Positions 30,601 to 38,742 of a stretch of DNA of 64,000 bases are shown here, in pieces; within the stretch, counting starts at the first letter, position 1, and each line of letters opens with the position of its first letter. The stretch spans positions 62,001-126,000 of the forward strand of contig NZ_BAAAUV010000021.1 of assembly GCF_039534125.1 (NCBI RefSeq). Direction: 5' to 3'. The position numbers were made by a program, and so were the translations under genes. The notes beneath the pieces were generated by a model. The model had not been told where the DNA came from. It ran no database searches and worked only from the letters and a program-made list of their open reading frames with translations. Source of the stretch: Actinocorallia longicatena. Lineage in GTDB: Bacteria > Actinomycetota > Actinomycetes > Streptosporangiales > Streptosporangiaceae.

Positions 30601-33600
30601 GAAGCGCACGGTGGCGTGCACGTCGGTGAGGCGGTAGTCGGCGGTCCCCGACCAGCGGTGCCGGAACTCCTGCGGGAAGGTGCGGTCCACCCGGTTGTAG
30701 GGGCCCGAGTAGCGGACGTACTGGTCGCGCTTGAGCAGGTAGGTGCGGCCGTCGAGGACGAACGCGCCGTCGGGGCCCTCCTCCTCGAAGGCCTCCGGCA
30801 GGTCGCCCCAGTCGTCGCGGACGGTCCGCGGGTAGCCCTCGTCGGCGTACTCGAGGGTGCTGCCGGGCGCGTAGCGGACGTACTGGTCGCCCGCGAAGGC
30901 GTACAGCTCGCCGGTGGGCGCGGCGAACACCGCGCCGAGCGCGCCGGAGCCGAAGGCGTTGCGGACCTTCCCCCACAGGCTCGTGATCGGCTGGGGGGCT
31001 CCGGTCGACAGGAACTCCCTGCCCTTGAACAGGTAGACCTGGCCGCCGGGGGCCCGGAAGGCGGCGTCGAGGCCGTCCTGGAAGGCGGGGGGCAGGGCCG
31101 GGAGGCGGGCCAGGTCGGGCTCGCCGGGCAGCTCGGAGATCGCCCGCGGATAGCCGTCGTCCACGTAGGTGCGGTCGTAGGTCGAGTAGCGGAAGTACTG
31201 GTCGCCGGAGAACAGGTAGATCCGCTCGCCGGCGACGATCGAGGCGTCGACCTTGCCGGTGGCGGCGAGGGTGTTGCGGATCCCGCCGAGGCTGCGCAGG
31301 CTGAACGACGCGGCCGGCTCGGGCGAGACGGTGTGAACGGAGCCGGAGACCAGCAGGTGGATGGTGCGGTCGTTGCCGATGACGGCCTCGATGCGTCCGG
31401 TGAGGGCGTCGTCGAAGGTCTCGGGGAGCTTGGCGAACGGCGGCTCCTTGCGCAGGTTCGCCGCGATCGGCTTGGGGTACCCGGGATCGATCGCCCGGTA
31501 GGACGGGCCGGTGTAGCGGACGTACCGGTCGCCGGAGAACAGGTAGGTGTGCTCGCCGCGCCAGACGAACGCCGCGTCGATCACCGCTCCGGGGACGACG
31601 AACGGGTTGCGGGAGATCCCCCACCTGTCGCGGACGGGCAGCAGCGGCCCGACGGCGTCGTCGGCGAAGACCGCGTAGGTGTCGTCGAAGAAGAAGGTGA
31701 GGACACCGGCGGAGTCGCGGAACGCCGAGCGCAGGGCGTCGGGGGCGTCCAGGTCGTGGCCGAAGCCCGGGTACAGGCGCTCGATCGGGCGGACGATCGA
31801 CCACTGGCCTCTGCGCTCGTCGACCGAGACGCACTCCTCCCCCGCGAGCAGGATCAGGGTGTCGCCCTCGACGAGGACGGCGTCGGGGAACGGGAAGCCC
31901 TCGGGGGCGCCGAAGTGGTCGAGGGTGGTGGTGACCGGGTAGCCCTCGTCGGGGACGGCGTGGCCGCGGCCGGAGTAGACGACATGGGTGATCCGCCCGT
32001 CGTCGTCGGGCTTGGAGAACAGGTGGGTCCTGCCGTCCTTGACGTAGGCGAGGCCGACGCTCGTCAGCCCGGCCCAGTGCTCCTCGATGGGCAGCGGGTC
32101 GCCCTCGACGGCCGCCGAGGCGTCCGCGACGGCCGCCGGGTCGGGGTAGACCACGAACTGGTCGTCGCTGAACAGGTAGGTCCTGCCGTCGCGGCCGACG
32201 AGGGCGGCGTCCACGGCGCCCGTCTCGTAGATCGAGTTGCGGGGGCGGCCCCACTCCTCGGCGAGCGGGTAGTCGCGGCGGAGCCCCACGTTGTAGCAGG
32301 AGCCGCCCTTGAACAGGTAGGAGTTGCCGTCGGCGCCGAACAGCACCGAGTCGAGGTCGTAGGTGAACCGCGCCGGCACGTCGCGCAGCACGCGCGGCCG
32401 GAACTCCATCTCGGTGACCGCGCGTCCCTCCAGCGCCGACAGGTGCGACCAGGTGCCCGATCCGCCGCCCGGGCCCTCCTCGGAGGTGAAGCCCCGGCGC
32501 TCGGCCATGATCGCGCCGTCCTCGATGAAGGCGCAGGACACCCCGGCCACCGGGATGTCGTCGTACTTGCGGGCCGGGACGGAGGAGACGGCGTGGACGA
32601 GCCCGCCGCGCACCAGGTAGGCGGTGCGGCGGTCGGAGAAGGCCGCGTCGACGCCGTCCAGGGTGACGGGCAGGCCGGTCAGGCCCGGCTCGGACGCCAG
32701 GGTGGCGATCCTGCGGGGATAACCCGCGTCCACGACGTCGAGGCCGGAACCGGTGTAGCGGACGTACTGGTCGCCGGAGAACAGGTAGGTGCGGGTGAAC
32801 GCGGTGTCCACGCCGTCGACCTTCTCGACGACCTCGAGGACGAGCGCGGCGTCCACCTTGCCGGTGCGCGCCAGGTTGTTGGAGACCCGGCCCCACAGGC
32901 CGGAGACCGAGGCCGGGTAGCGGTCGTCGACCTGGGTGTAGTCGTCGGTGGAGTAGCGGACGTAGCTCGTGCCGGAGAACAGGTAGGTGCGGCCGTCGAC
33001 GCCGACGAACGCGGCGTCGACCTGGGTGAAGGGCAGGGAGTCCCACTGCTCGCGCAGGGACATGGGCTCCGACCACCAGCGGTGGCGGGCGTCGAACCGG
33101 ACGAACCGCTCGCCGGCGAACAGGTAGGTGTGGTTGTCGCGGCCGGTGAAGACCGCGTCGACCGGGCCGAGGCGCATGCCGTCGGGCATGTTCCACCAGT
33201 TGTCCGACAGCGGCTTGGGGAAGCCCTCGTCCGGGACGCGGTAGTCGCGGTCGGAGTAACGGACGTAGAAGCGCGAGCCGTCGCCGAAGACCTTCAGCCG
33301 CAGGCCCTCGCGGCGGACGGTCAGGGTGATTCCCTCGCCGGTGGTGAGCGTCCAGTGCGGGGCGGTGCCGCTGATCTTGGCGAGGGTCAGGCCGTGCTCC
33401 TGGAACCGGTTGCGCAGCGCCGGGGTGACGCGTGCGGCCTCCAGGTCCTGCTGCTGGTCGGGGAGCAGGTCGAACAGCAGGCCGCCGAGGCCGAACAGGT
33501 AGGTGCGGCCGTCCATGACGAACGAGGCGTCGACCTGGGTGAGGCCGCCCCAGTCCTGGTCGATCGCCCGCGGGTAGCCCGAGTCGGCCGTGGTGTAGTC

Positions 33601-36600
33601 GGCCGTCGAGTAGCGCAGGTAGGTGGTGCCGGAGAACAGGTAGGTCTTGCCGTCGAGCCCGGCGAACGCGGCGTCCACGGCGCCCTCGGTCAGCGGCGGG
33701 CGCAGGACGCCCCAGCGGGCGGCCGTCTCGGTGATCTCGGGGCTGCCGTCGAGGGCGACGGTCTTGCCGTCGCGGAACAGGTGGACGATCCCCGAGGCGT
33801 CGGTGAACGCCGCCTCGACACCCGTCTCGAACTGGGGCGGCACCCCGCTGAAACGGCGCGGCACGCCCTCGTCGGCGAGCACGCCCGCGTTCTCGACGCT
33901 GTCGGAGTAGCGCAGCCGCTCCCCGCCGGAGGTCAGGTGCACGGCCGAGGCGGTGGTGTAGGCGGCGTCGAGCGCCTTCAGGCCGGTGAAGGTCGGGCGG
34001 ACCACGCCCCAGGTCGCGGCGGCGGGGCCCTGCGCGCCGGGGGTCAGCCACTGGTCGCCGGAGAACATGTGGACGACGCCGTCGGGGTCGGTGAAGCAGG
34101 CGTCGACCGGCTCGGTGGCCGCGGGGACCTCCAGGCCCTCGCGCTCCCACCACTCGGTCACGTCGCGCGGGTAGCCCTCGTCGGCGGTCCCGTAGCCACC
34201 GGAATAACGGATGTACTGGTCGCCCGCGAACAGGTAGGTGCGGCCGTCGCCGTCCACGAAGGCACTGTCGATCTTCGCGGGGTCGGCCAGGTTGTTCCTG
34301 ATCTTCCCCCAGGTCTGGGTCTTCGCCGCCCAGCGGGTGCCGCCGGGCTCCCGGGTGAAGGTCCACAGGGTGTCGTAGTAGTCGTGGCCGATGAGCCACT
34401 CGACGCCGCTGGGGTGCACGAACGCCGCGTCGATTCCGGTCAGCGGGCCGAACTTGGCCGACAGGTCGGTCAACGGCTTGCGCGCGGGGCTGGTGAGGGC
34501 GTAGGTGGTTCCCGAGTAGGTCCAGTAGCCGCCGTCGCCGAACAGGTAGATGGTGCCGTCGCCGCTGTCGAGCAGCGCCTCGATCCGGGTCAGGCCCGGG
34601 GGCAGGGCGAGCGGCTCGGGGAATTTTCCGACCAGGTCCTGGTCGTGGAAGACCGCACGGACCTCGGTGGCGTCCAGGCCGAGCTTGGCCGCGAGCAGCG
34701 CGAACCGCCTGATCCGGCGGTGGCCGAGGCGCAGCCGGGGATCGTCGGGCGGCCCCTCCAGGTCGAGGGCCGGCTGCGCCAGCAGGACCCGCGCCTCCCG
34801 TGCCCCGCCCGCCGCGCACTCCGCGATCGCCGACGCCACCTCGGCGGTGAGGCCGAGCACGTCGGCGAGGCAGGTCGCCAGAACCTCCTGCTGGCGGGCG
34901 GCCAGACCGGTCACCCGGTCGAACACCTCGGTGACCGCGGCCGCGACCTCGCCGGCGGCGTCGTGCAGCAGGAAGAAGACGTCGCGGGCGTAGTCCTCCA
35001 TGCCGGGGAGGTCGAAGTCGAGGGAGTTGTCGGCGTTGCCGAAGTAGGTCAGCCAGGGGGCGGCGACCACGAGGCGCCCGGTGATGCGGCCCGTCTCGAC
35101 GAGGTGGGCGAACAGGGCGTCCGACTCCTCCTCGGTGAAGTCGAGGCCGGTGAGCGCGGACGGCGACAGGCGGTAGGGGTCCTGGTCGGCGATGACCTCG
35201 ACGATCCGGTCGAAGACCAGGTTGTGCTCGGTGTCGTCGAAGCCGGAGCCGAGGTCGATGGCGGCCTCGGGATCGGCGAAACCGGCCTCGTCGATGACGC
35301 GGCCGTCCTCCAGGTGGACGCCGTCGAGGGCGGCGTGGACCCGGCGGGCGGCGAGCTCGTCGGCCAGATCGGCGAAATCATCGGCGGCGAAGGTGGTGAG
35401 CTCGGCGCGGAACGCCGCGATCCGGGTCTGCAAGGCGGCGAGGATCTGCCCGCGCAGCACGGTGAACTCGGCGGCCAGCCCGAAGTCGGCCTCGGTCAGC
35501 GCGGCCAGGGCCGTCTTGTCGGCGAAGTCGTCGTCGGCGTCGAGATGGCCGTTGAAGCGCAGGCTCTCGACCAGCCGGGAGAGCTGGGCGTCGGTGAGGC
35601 GGAGCGGGGCGAAGGCCTCGAGGTCGACGGCCAGGGCGCCGTAGGCGAAGGCGTCCAGCCTGTCCTCGATCAGCTCCGCGACGTTCTCGGTCGCGTCGGC
35701 CAGATCCACGTTCACCGTGAACGAGGCGATGTTCTCCGGGTCGTAGAAGAAGTCCGGATCGGTGATCTGGCCGTCGTCGTCGAGGTAGCCGTTGAAGACG
35801 AGGTTGTCGTACAGCTCGGTGCGCAGGTCGGCGCCGAGTTCGCCGTACTTCTCCAGGTCGGACGGGTAGAACGCGGCGACGCCGTTGATCGTCGCGCCGA
35901 TGCCCTTGAAGAGGATCTCGGTGTAGTCCGTGAAGTCCCCGGCGAGTTCGAGCTCGTCGGCGTTCGGGACCGCGAGGGTGCCGTCGGCCAGCAGGTAGCC
36001 CCGGTACACGAGGTTGCGGAAGATCTTCTCTTTGAAGCGGTCACCGAGCCCGAGCCCGGTGAAGTCGGAGGGGAAGACCACGCCCAGGTCGGTGACGGCC
36101 TGGTAGGCGGCCTTCTCCAGCACGGCGGGGTCGAGGTCGAGCAGGCGGCTGCCCTCGGCGGCGACGACCCCGTCGTCATAGGCCATCAGCACGTCGTGGA
36201 CGGCGAGCGCGGCCCGGTCGCCGAACCGGTCGGAGACCAGGGCGGCCGGTTCGAACGCGGTCGGCTCCAGCTCCTCCTGGAGGTGGGCGAACAGCTCCGC
36301 CAGCTCGGTGCCCTCCGGTTCCGGCCGTCCGCCGAGGACGCTCGCGAGCTCGGCGCCGTCGAACCCGGCGGTGCGCATCCAGCCGGCCACGGCGAACAGC
36401 GTCTGCGCCAGCCACAGCGACGCGCCGGCCGGCCCGGCCTCCAGGACCTTGTGCAGGTCCTGGGTCTGCGGGCCCTCGCCGAGCACCACGAAGGTGGTGT
36501 GGCGCTGGAGCGCGGGATCGCCCTCCAGCGCCACGAGCACGTCGAACAGCTCGCCCGCCGACAGGCCGAGCGAGCGGGCCAGCAGCCCGGCCCTGCGGAT

Positions 36601-37695
36601 CAGGGAGATCTCGGGGAGGCCGACCTCGCCCCGGTCGAACGGGCTGGGCTCGCGGGCGGCGTACCGCTCCCGGTAACGGGTGACGATCTCCACGATCTCG
36701 GACTCGGCGAGGTCGATGAGGTGGGCCAGCCGGAACCGGTAGTCGCGGTTGGCGGGGGTCAGGATGTCGCCCGCGGCGACCTCGACCTCGACGTCCTCCT
36801 CCGGTTCCCACGGCAGGACGAGGCCGAGGACGTCGGCGACGGTGAGGACGTTCAGCCGGACCAGCCGGACGACGGCCGCGACCGTGCGCAGGCCGGCGGC
36901 GTCCAGCCTGTTGCCCGCCAGGGTGGTCAGGACGTCGCTGATCTCGGTGAGGGTGAGGCGGGTCCGGCGGGCGAGGCGGATCAGGCGGTGGGCCCGCTCG
37001 AACCAGGCCGTCGCGGGAGATCCGGTGCCGCCGGGCCCGAGCAGCCGGGTCTCGTCGGCGTTGAGGGTGGCCCCGCCGAGCTCGACCAGCTCCCGCACCT
37101 CGGCGTCGGACAGGCCGGTGGCCTCGACGAACCTGGCGGTGCCGTGCAGGACGTCGAGCGTCTCGCCGGTCAGGCCGTAACGCTTCTTGAGCTGGTCGTC
37201 GGCGCCGGCCTCCGTGGTGATCACGCTGACGTCCTCGGCGGTGAGCGCGAGGTACTCGCGGGCCGCCAGGTCGTGGTCGACGTGCGCGGCGAAAAGCCGG
37301 TAGAGCTCCTCCGGGCTCACTTTGAGCTCGCCGAGGCCGATGCGCAGCCGCTCGGAGTGCAGGGAGAACGGCAGGCCGAACGGGTGGAGCCGCTCCAGCA
37401 GGTCCGTGTAGGGACGGGGGGCGAGCAGATGCTCCAGGACCTCGTTGACGATGTCGAGGTAGGCCGTCTCGGTGAAGGTGTTCTCGGCGTCGAGGACGAT
37501 CCGTTTCAGGTCCGGCCGCCGTTCCAGCAGCTCAGGGGTGTCGAAGGTGCCTTCCAGTAGCCCGATCAGCTCGACCAGGTAGGCGGCCGGTGAGTACACC
37601 GACCGCGCGTCGTCCTTCTCCGGAAACCTGAGCTCCCCGAAAAGCTGGGCGTAGTCGGGCGACGATCCATCCATCAGCATGCGCATCTCCCCCAT
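24622..37695 (-). CDS. Giant Tc-toxin A subunit (TcA) with hemopexin-like repeat arrays
   Basis: The protein has 4,357 residues, against about 2,300-2,500 for TcdA1-like TcA proteins. The N-terminus has the TcA/VRP1 signature ARSVYSPAAYLVEL (about 29-42). Hemopexin-like repeats occupy about 1030-2350. TcA sequence then resumes: IDVDMGPAGTTSRVREA (about 2530), the conserved WEANRKVFLYPENYLRPEL (about 2590), a second weak hemopexin group (about 2930-3300), FDPTQRIRYWRFLPF (about 3430) and FDPHTIAELRPEAYRRAVVM (about 3565). A long amphipathic, Ala/Gly-rich pore and coiled-coil region follows, and finally the TcB-binding C-terminus (LFDRDFPGHYQRRVK about 4095; SGLFELRYDDQRYLPFEG about 4180). There is no signal peptide. 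ATG codons at 37695, 37686, 37680 and 37674 are possible starts; GGGGAG is best spaced for 37680. Its expected role is host binding and membrane translocation of a partner. Confidence 0.93.
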   Translation of the reverse strand: MGEMRMLMDGSSPDYAQLFGELRFPEKDDARSVYSPAAYLVELIGLLEGTFDTPELLERRPDLKRIVLDAENTFTETAYLDIVNEVLEHLLAPRPYTDLLERLHPFGLPFSLHSERLRIGLGELKVSPEELYRLFAAHVDHDLAAREYLALTAEDVSVITTEAGADDQLKKRYGLTGETLDVLHGTARFVEATGLSDAEVRELVELGGATLNADETRLLGPGGTGSPATAWFERAHRLIRLARRTRLTLTEISDVLTTLAGNRLDAAGLRTVAAVVRLVRLNVLTVADVLGLVLPWEPEEDVEVEVAAGDILTPANRDYRFRLAHLIDLAESEIVEIVTRYRERYAAREPSPFDRGEVGLPEISLIRRAGLLARSLGLSAGELFDVLVALEGDPALQRHTTFVVLGEGPQTQDLHKVLEAGPAGASLWLAQTLFAVAGWMRTAGFDGAELASVLGGRPEPEGTELAELFAHLQEELEPTAFEPAALVSDRFGDRAALAVHDVLMAYDDGVVAAEGSRLLDLDPAVLEKAAYQAVTDLGVVFPSDFTGLGLGDRFKEKIFRNLVYRGYLLADGTLAVPNADELELAGDFTDYTEILFKGIGATINGVAAFYPSDLEKYGELGADLRTELYDNLVFNGYLDDDGQITDPDFFYDPENIASFTVNVDLADATENVAELIEDRLDAFAYGALAVDLEAFAPLRLTDAQLSRLVESLRFNGHLDADDDFADKTALAALTEADFGLAAEFTVLRGQILAALQTRIAAFRAELTTFAADDFADLADELAARRVHAALDGVHLEDGRVIDEAGFADPEAAIDLGSGFDDTEHNLVFDRIVEVIADQDPYRLSPSALTGLDFTEEESDALFAHLVETGRITGRLVVAAPWLTYFGNADNSLDFDLPGMEDYARDVFFLLHDAAGEVAAAVTEVFDRVTGLAARQQEVLATCLADVLGLTAEVASAIAECAAGGAREARVLLAQPALDLEGPPDDPRLRLGHRRIRRFALLAAKLGLDATEVRAVFHDQDLVGKFPEPLALPPGLTRIEALLDSGDGTIYLFGDGGYWTYSGTTYALTSPARKPLTDLSAKFGPLTGIDAAFVHPSGVEWLIGHDYYDTLWTFTREPGGTRWAAKTQTWGKIRNNLADPAKIDSAFVDGDGRTYLFAGDQYIRYSGGYGTADEGYPRDVTEWWEREGLEVPAATEPVDACFTDPDGVVHMFSGDQWLTPGAQGPAAATWGVVRPTFTGLKALDAAYTTASAVHLTSGGERLRYSDSVENAGVLADEGVPRRFSGVPPQFETGVEAAFTDASGIVHLFRDGKTVALDGSPEITETAARWGVLRPPLTEGAVDAAFAGLDGKTYLFSGTTYLRYSTADYTTADSGYPRAIDQDWGGLTQVDASFVMDGRTYLFGLGGLLFDLLPDQQQDLEAARVTPALRNRFQEHGLTLAKISGTAPHWTLTTGEGITLTVRREGLRLKVFGDGSRFYVRYSDRDYRVPDEGFPKPLSDNWWNMPDGMRLGPVDAVFTGRDNHTYLFAGERFVRFDARHRWWSEPMSLREQWDSLPFTQVDAAFVGVDGRTYLFSGTSYVRYSTDDYTQVDDRYPASVSGLWGRVSNNLARTGKVDAALVLEVVEKVDGVDTAFTRTYLFSGDQYVRYTGSGLDVVDAGYPRRIATLASEPGLTGLPVTLDGVDAAFSDRRTAYLVRGGLVHAVSSVPARKYDDIPVAGVSCAFIEDGAIMAERRGFTSEEGPGGGSGTWSHLSALEGRAVTEMEFRPRVLRDVPARFTYDLDSVLFGADGNSYLFKGGSCYNVGLRRDYPLAEEWGRPRNSIYETGAVDAALVGRDGRTYLFSDDQFVVYPDPAAVADASAAVEGDPLPIEEHWAGLTSVGLAYVKDGRTHLFSKPDDDGRITHVVYSGRGHAVPDEGYPVTTTLDHFGAPEGFPFPDAVLVEGDTLILLAGEECVSVDERRGQWSIVRPIERLYPGFGHDLDAPDALRSAFRDSAGVLTFFFDDTYAVFADDAVGPLLPVRDRWGISRNPFVVPGAVIDAAFVWRGEHTYLFSGDRYVRYTGPSYRAIDPGYPKPIAANLRKEPPFAKLPETFDDALTGRIEAVIGNDRTIHLLVSGSVHTVSPEPAASFSLRSLGGIRNTLAATGKVDASIVAGERIYLFSGDQYFRYSTYDRTYVDDGYPRAISELPGEPDLARLPALPPAFQDGLDAAFRAPGGQVYLFKGREFLSTGAPQPITSLWGKVRNAFGSGALGAVFAAPTGELYAFAGDQYVRYAPGSTLEYADEGYPRTVRDDWGDLPEAFEEEGPDGAFVLDGRTYLLKRDQYVRYSGPYNRVDRTFPQEFRHRWSGTADYRLTDVHATVRFAGLCRSHPGGLASFFVNGAEDPYSTLADLFGWELDEVRWARRNLGLLRPGTREEFLFEIEFLLALVDLFAIADRAGTRPSELHGKVWAKLFVQDPALEPGFVPDLDAAAGAVEWFLERRTGAVQWPLLRTKIHNELNTRKRDALVAALVPLHGSSRDLYEQYLIDVDMGPAGTTSRVREAIAATQLYVQRYLLDLETPALPAGVDPDAVKDRLRTWWTWMRAYRTWEANRKVFLYPENYLRPELRTRKTPAFSALEDDLLQGEITVENVQAAYKRYLDEYTEVSRLAIAGGYVYPPDGAPEGLRRLVLFGRTRTEPRRYYYRTAEFRDGQKLSATWDPWLKVDTQISAERVDPVHAFGRVFVFWPVVDVVPQQDPSKTAITTTTSGSTQNITAPAPRYQVKICYSFLNLNGEWMPAQVLAADTERAGPVTDIRLYVQASRVVPGSAGDAHDAIVVHSTYKAAGTEITTAFTLTPELYGLPAVTGTTVTPPKEADLTRIFAEPPHTPITKAQIVPFNAPADSQDGPWFSIDHKGGSFLCRPAAAPTAAAELQALRGNTDPRLPTNWDRIDASFRHLDGTLYFFESNAATTKIGKFITISGGKAASRRTTGEVFGTIGTGLLKGGTVDAALVRDKKLLLFSGEDYYRYGVTAAGLTLDDGYPKKILTNTESPALPQWSKIDWAGSASGIEIFYSKAQTGIAVTGSLGTIRQTRDWRLPETGFERLHVSGNKIFAIGGGFFVKLKADFTGDGAPARLVPNSDEVPDQGPPGPVVKVDSITIAFDNVRGTYTMKGGGADEANRKIRDLGRVSTELTRTGNVTAAFVRGPANARKLYLVGPQEYVRYSLTQGQPVPDYVDDGYPKKTGSAITATFVRNEQRYVFTASGYAVLPADAEPDAVLTFLPYQGNWRALPPVLPGELTGALEDEGRLVFFFSGTSGGRYAEYAEAEAVPRPYEITALPSEIIRLTTSTAYELNRRLLVGGVDALLDPSTQELDELPGFAVATPETVTSGPTTIAVQKSTAVPVSSHLDFDSSNGLYYWEIFFHAPLLIAQALNGAQRFSDARRWYEYVFDPTQRIRYWRFLPFLAVDVAALVTASRRDLADLGAPPVADLLVPILDRVEPMVPAFRRARDLTADELTYLKGLAEGGLPNGGLDGVRAALAARPQDARTAALGERVAMLGRLRRQYDLMGDRRALIQAYLDDPFDPHTIAELRPEAYRRAVVMATIDNLLDWGDLLFRQYTAETVDEARMLYIFAYDLLGKRPVTLGPAALPDAAPYELDPGEGPGETGHLTADGTLLEKAGEAHAGVANPYFYVPGNEVFLEYWNRVEDRLSKIRASLDIMGISRPLPLFDPPADVMALVRGAAAGLTADQVVAAAAGPAPVHRFDVVFQRARELTDRLRQLGGDLLSAIDSRDDEQLAMLRNRQDYEIHSMGRQIKETQVAVAETQLAEMKASLAGAQHRVEHFTRLLAEGLSPLQEAQLAMMSIGAAGHMVAGGLKIGAAIASGAPQAHLGPFIMGTSMGGDQIGDALNIGADVSSTLAEGFSMLGEVLGVRADQQRQEQDWTLELATGRNDLIQIGHQIHSAELQLAVARRELEIHDRETSNAKAVTEFLTSKFAGPELYGWMVGQISGLYFQTYQLAFDTARAAERAFEADRGSAPGIVKATYWDSRRKGLLAGDQLALDLDRLGHAYSGADARGLEITKRVSLLELDGLALLAFKNEGRCEFALTETLFDRDFPGHYQRRVKTVSVAFLTADGQETVNATLTQLEGKTVQEPDPKAVRYLLDPKGSPPGSLRVEWRAGQTIALSEVADGTENSGLFELRYDDQRYLPFEGSGAISRWRLSARRVPAGIVDVVLTVKYTAEDGGDTFATAVRGLLKPYPTATFLDVAAEFPDAWEALAESGELELPITADHLPGISGRQVTSVAALYGDGSGPARFRLNGDARLALEAGRPVSTPGLAAGPQPWRLTLDGDPADLTGLSLVILYRAIP
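27780..28910 (-). repeat. Second, degenerate hemopexin-like group in TcA
   Basis: Around six to eight units can be traced inside the neuraminidase-like region, with recognisable cores such as IDASFRHLDGTLYFFE, VDAALVRDKKLLLFSG and YVRYSLTQG...YVDDGYPKK. The others are weak. This splits the TcA neuraminidase-like part from the FDPT...YWRF region downstream. Confidence 0.65.
30645..34605 (-). repeat. Main hemopexin-like repeat array in TcA
   Basis: By eye there are about 25 units of roughly 45-55 codons of the form VDAAFxxxDGRTYLFSGDQYVRYS...YPRxI...W, many separated by short Trp/Gly linkers. The units are diverged at DNA level, so this is a protein repeat and not a recent tandem DNA expansion. 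Several units have lost the YLFSG core (for example near 32500 and 31800). Hemopexin repeats normally come in fours as a propeller blade set; 25 would give about six propellers, which would form a very large external adhesion surface. Confidence 0.88.
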
Positions 37696-37833
37696 GCGGC
37701 CCCGAAACGGCGCCTCATGGTCCCGAAGATGCCCAGCGCGGAATACTTACCTCAAAGATAGAAAACCCAGCCCGCAATTTCCACGGGCCGAAACCTCGAT
37801 AATTGACAATTAATTACAAAAGCCATCAAGCGG
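37696..37833 (-). promoter_or_regulatory. AT-rich promoter region of the TcA operon with palindrome
   Basis: This 138-bp gap between the SDR stop and the TcA start contains an AT-rich island (about 37740-37825) that stands out sharply from the GC-rich surroundings. Within it TAATTGACAATTA (37800-37812) is a perfect 6-1-6 palindrome, a good candidate operator. I cannot place a reliable -35/-10 pair. Confidence 0.5.
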
Positions 37834-38742
37834 TCATCCGGCGAGGCCGGTGAGGGCGGCGCTGGTCACCCACAGCTCGGCGGCCTTGGCCCGGTCGTAG
37901 GACTCCTCGGACGAGCGCCGTTCACGCGTCCCCTCGAAGTACCGTCCGGTCGTGGCCGCCAGGGCGGGATCGGTGACGAGCCGGGCCAGCGCCCGGCCCG
38001 AGGTGCGCCGGCTGTGGATGTTCAGCGGCAGGAGGGTCAGCGCGGGGAGGAGATGGTTCCAGGCGAACCGCTGGACGGCGCCGTAGTCCCTCGCCAGGCC
38101 CGAGCCGGGCATCATGCCGGGGTCGAAGGCGTTGACCGTGACGCCCTCGCCGCAGCGCCGGGCCAGCTCGTAGGCGGTCAGCACGTTGCAGAGCTTGGAC
38201 GTGGTGTAGCGGCGGCGTCCGTGCAGCGGGCCCGGCCCGGTCTCGGCCGGGCGGGCGAGATCGTGGGCGTCGGCGTAGACGGGTGCGGGCATGCCCGTCC
38301 GGCGGCGCGGGTCGTGGGTGTCGCTGGCCACGAAGATGATCCGGCCGGGCCTGGCCAGTGCGGGGAGCATCAGGCGGGCCAGCAGGAGGTGCGCCAGGTG
38401 GTTGACCGCGAAGGTCTCCTCCAGGCCGTCGCCGGTGTAGCGGATCTCGTTCACGCACTGCACTCCGGCGTTGCAGACCAGGGCCTCCACCGGCGGGAGC
38501 GGCCGTTCCGGCAGGTCGCGGGCGAACCGCCGGACGTCGTCGAGGGAGGCCAGGTCGAGTGCGAGCGGGACGACCGTCCCGCCCGTCTCGCCGGACAGCC
38601 GCCGGGCGGCCTCAGCGGTGCGGGCGGCGTTCCGGCCCGCGAGCCCGACGCACCAGGCGGGATCCGCGGCGACCGCCCGCGCCGTCTCGTAGCCGAGCCC
38701 CTGGCCGCCGCCGGTGATGATCACTGAGCGGTGCGCGGTCAT
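37834..38742 (-). CDS. Short-chain dehydrogenase/reductase
   Basis: The protein has 302 residues. The NAD(P)-binding TGGGQGLG lies near the N-terminus, CNAG and NHLAH in the middle, and the catalytic YTTSK with an upstream Ser/Thr region follows. The pattern is that of retinol-dehydrogenase/protochlorophyllide-reductase-like SDRs (LASLDDVRRFA, ITF-like IIFVASDTHD). The ATG at 38742 overlaps the TetR stop as ATGA, so the two genes are coupled and the regulator probably controls this enzyme. The substrate is unknown. Confidence 0.88.
   Translation of the reverse strand: MTAHRSVIITGGGQGLGYETARAVAADPAWCVGLAGRNAARTAEAARRLSGETGGTVVPLALDLASLDDVRRFARDLPERPLPPVEALVCNAGVQCVNEIRYTGDGLEETFAVNHLAHLLLARLMLPALARPGRIIFVASDTHDPRRRTGMPAPVYADAHDLARPAETGPGPLHGRRRYTTSKLCNVLTAYELARRCGEGVTVNAFDPGMMPGSGLARDYGAVQRFAWNHLLPALTLLPLNIHSRRTSGRALARLVTDPALAATTGRYFEGTRERRSSEESYDRAKAAELWVTSAALTGLAG

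Noticed and set aside
30645..34605. A tandem DNA repeat or CRISPR array in the regularly spaced region
   Set aside because: The regularity is at protein level (hemopexin units); the DNA units differ strongly and have no constant repeat/spacer pattern.
30065..34819. A 1,584-codon minus-strand frame inside the TcA gene
   Set aside because: It is an Arg/Pro-rich shifted shadow. The TcA frame in the same place contains the hemopexin repeats.
19036..37560. A plus-strand open frame of more than 6,000 codons
   Set aside because: It lies exactly opposite the Tc operon and reads as Arg/Glu/Gly/Val-rich nonsense without domains. It results from the GC-rich third codon positions of the true genes.
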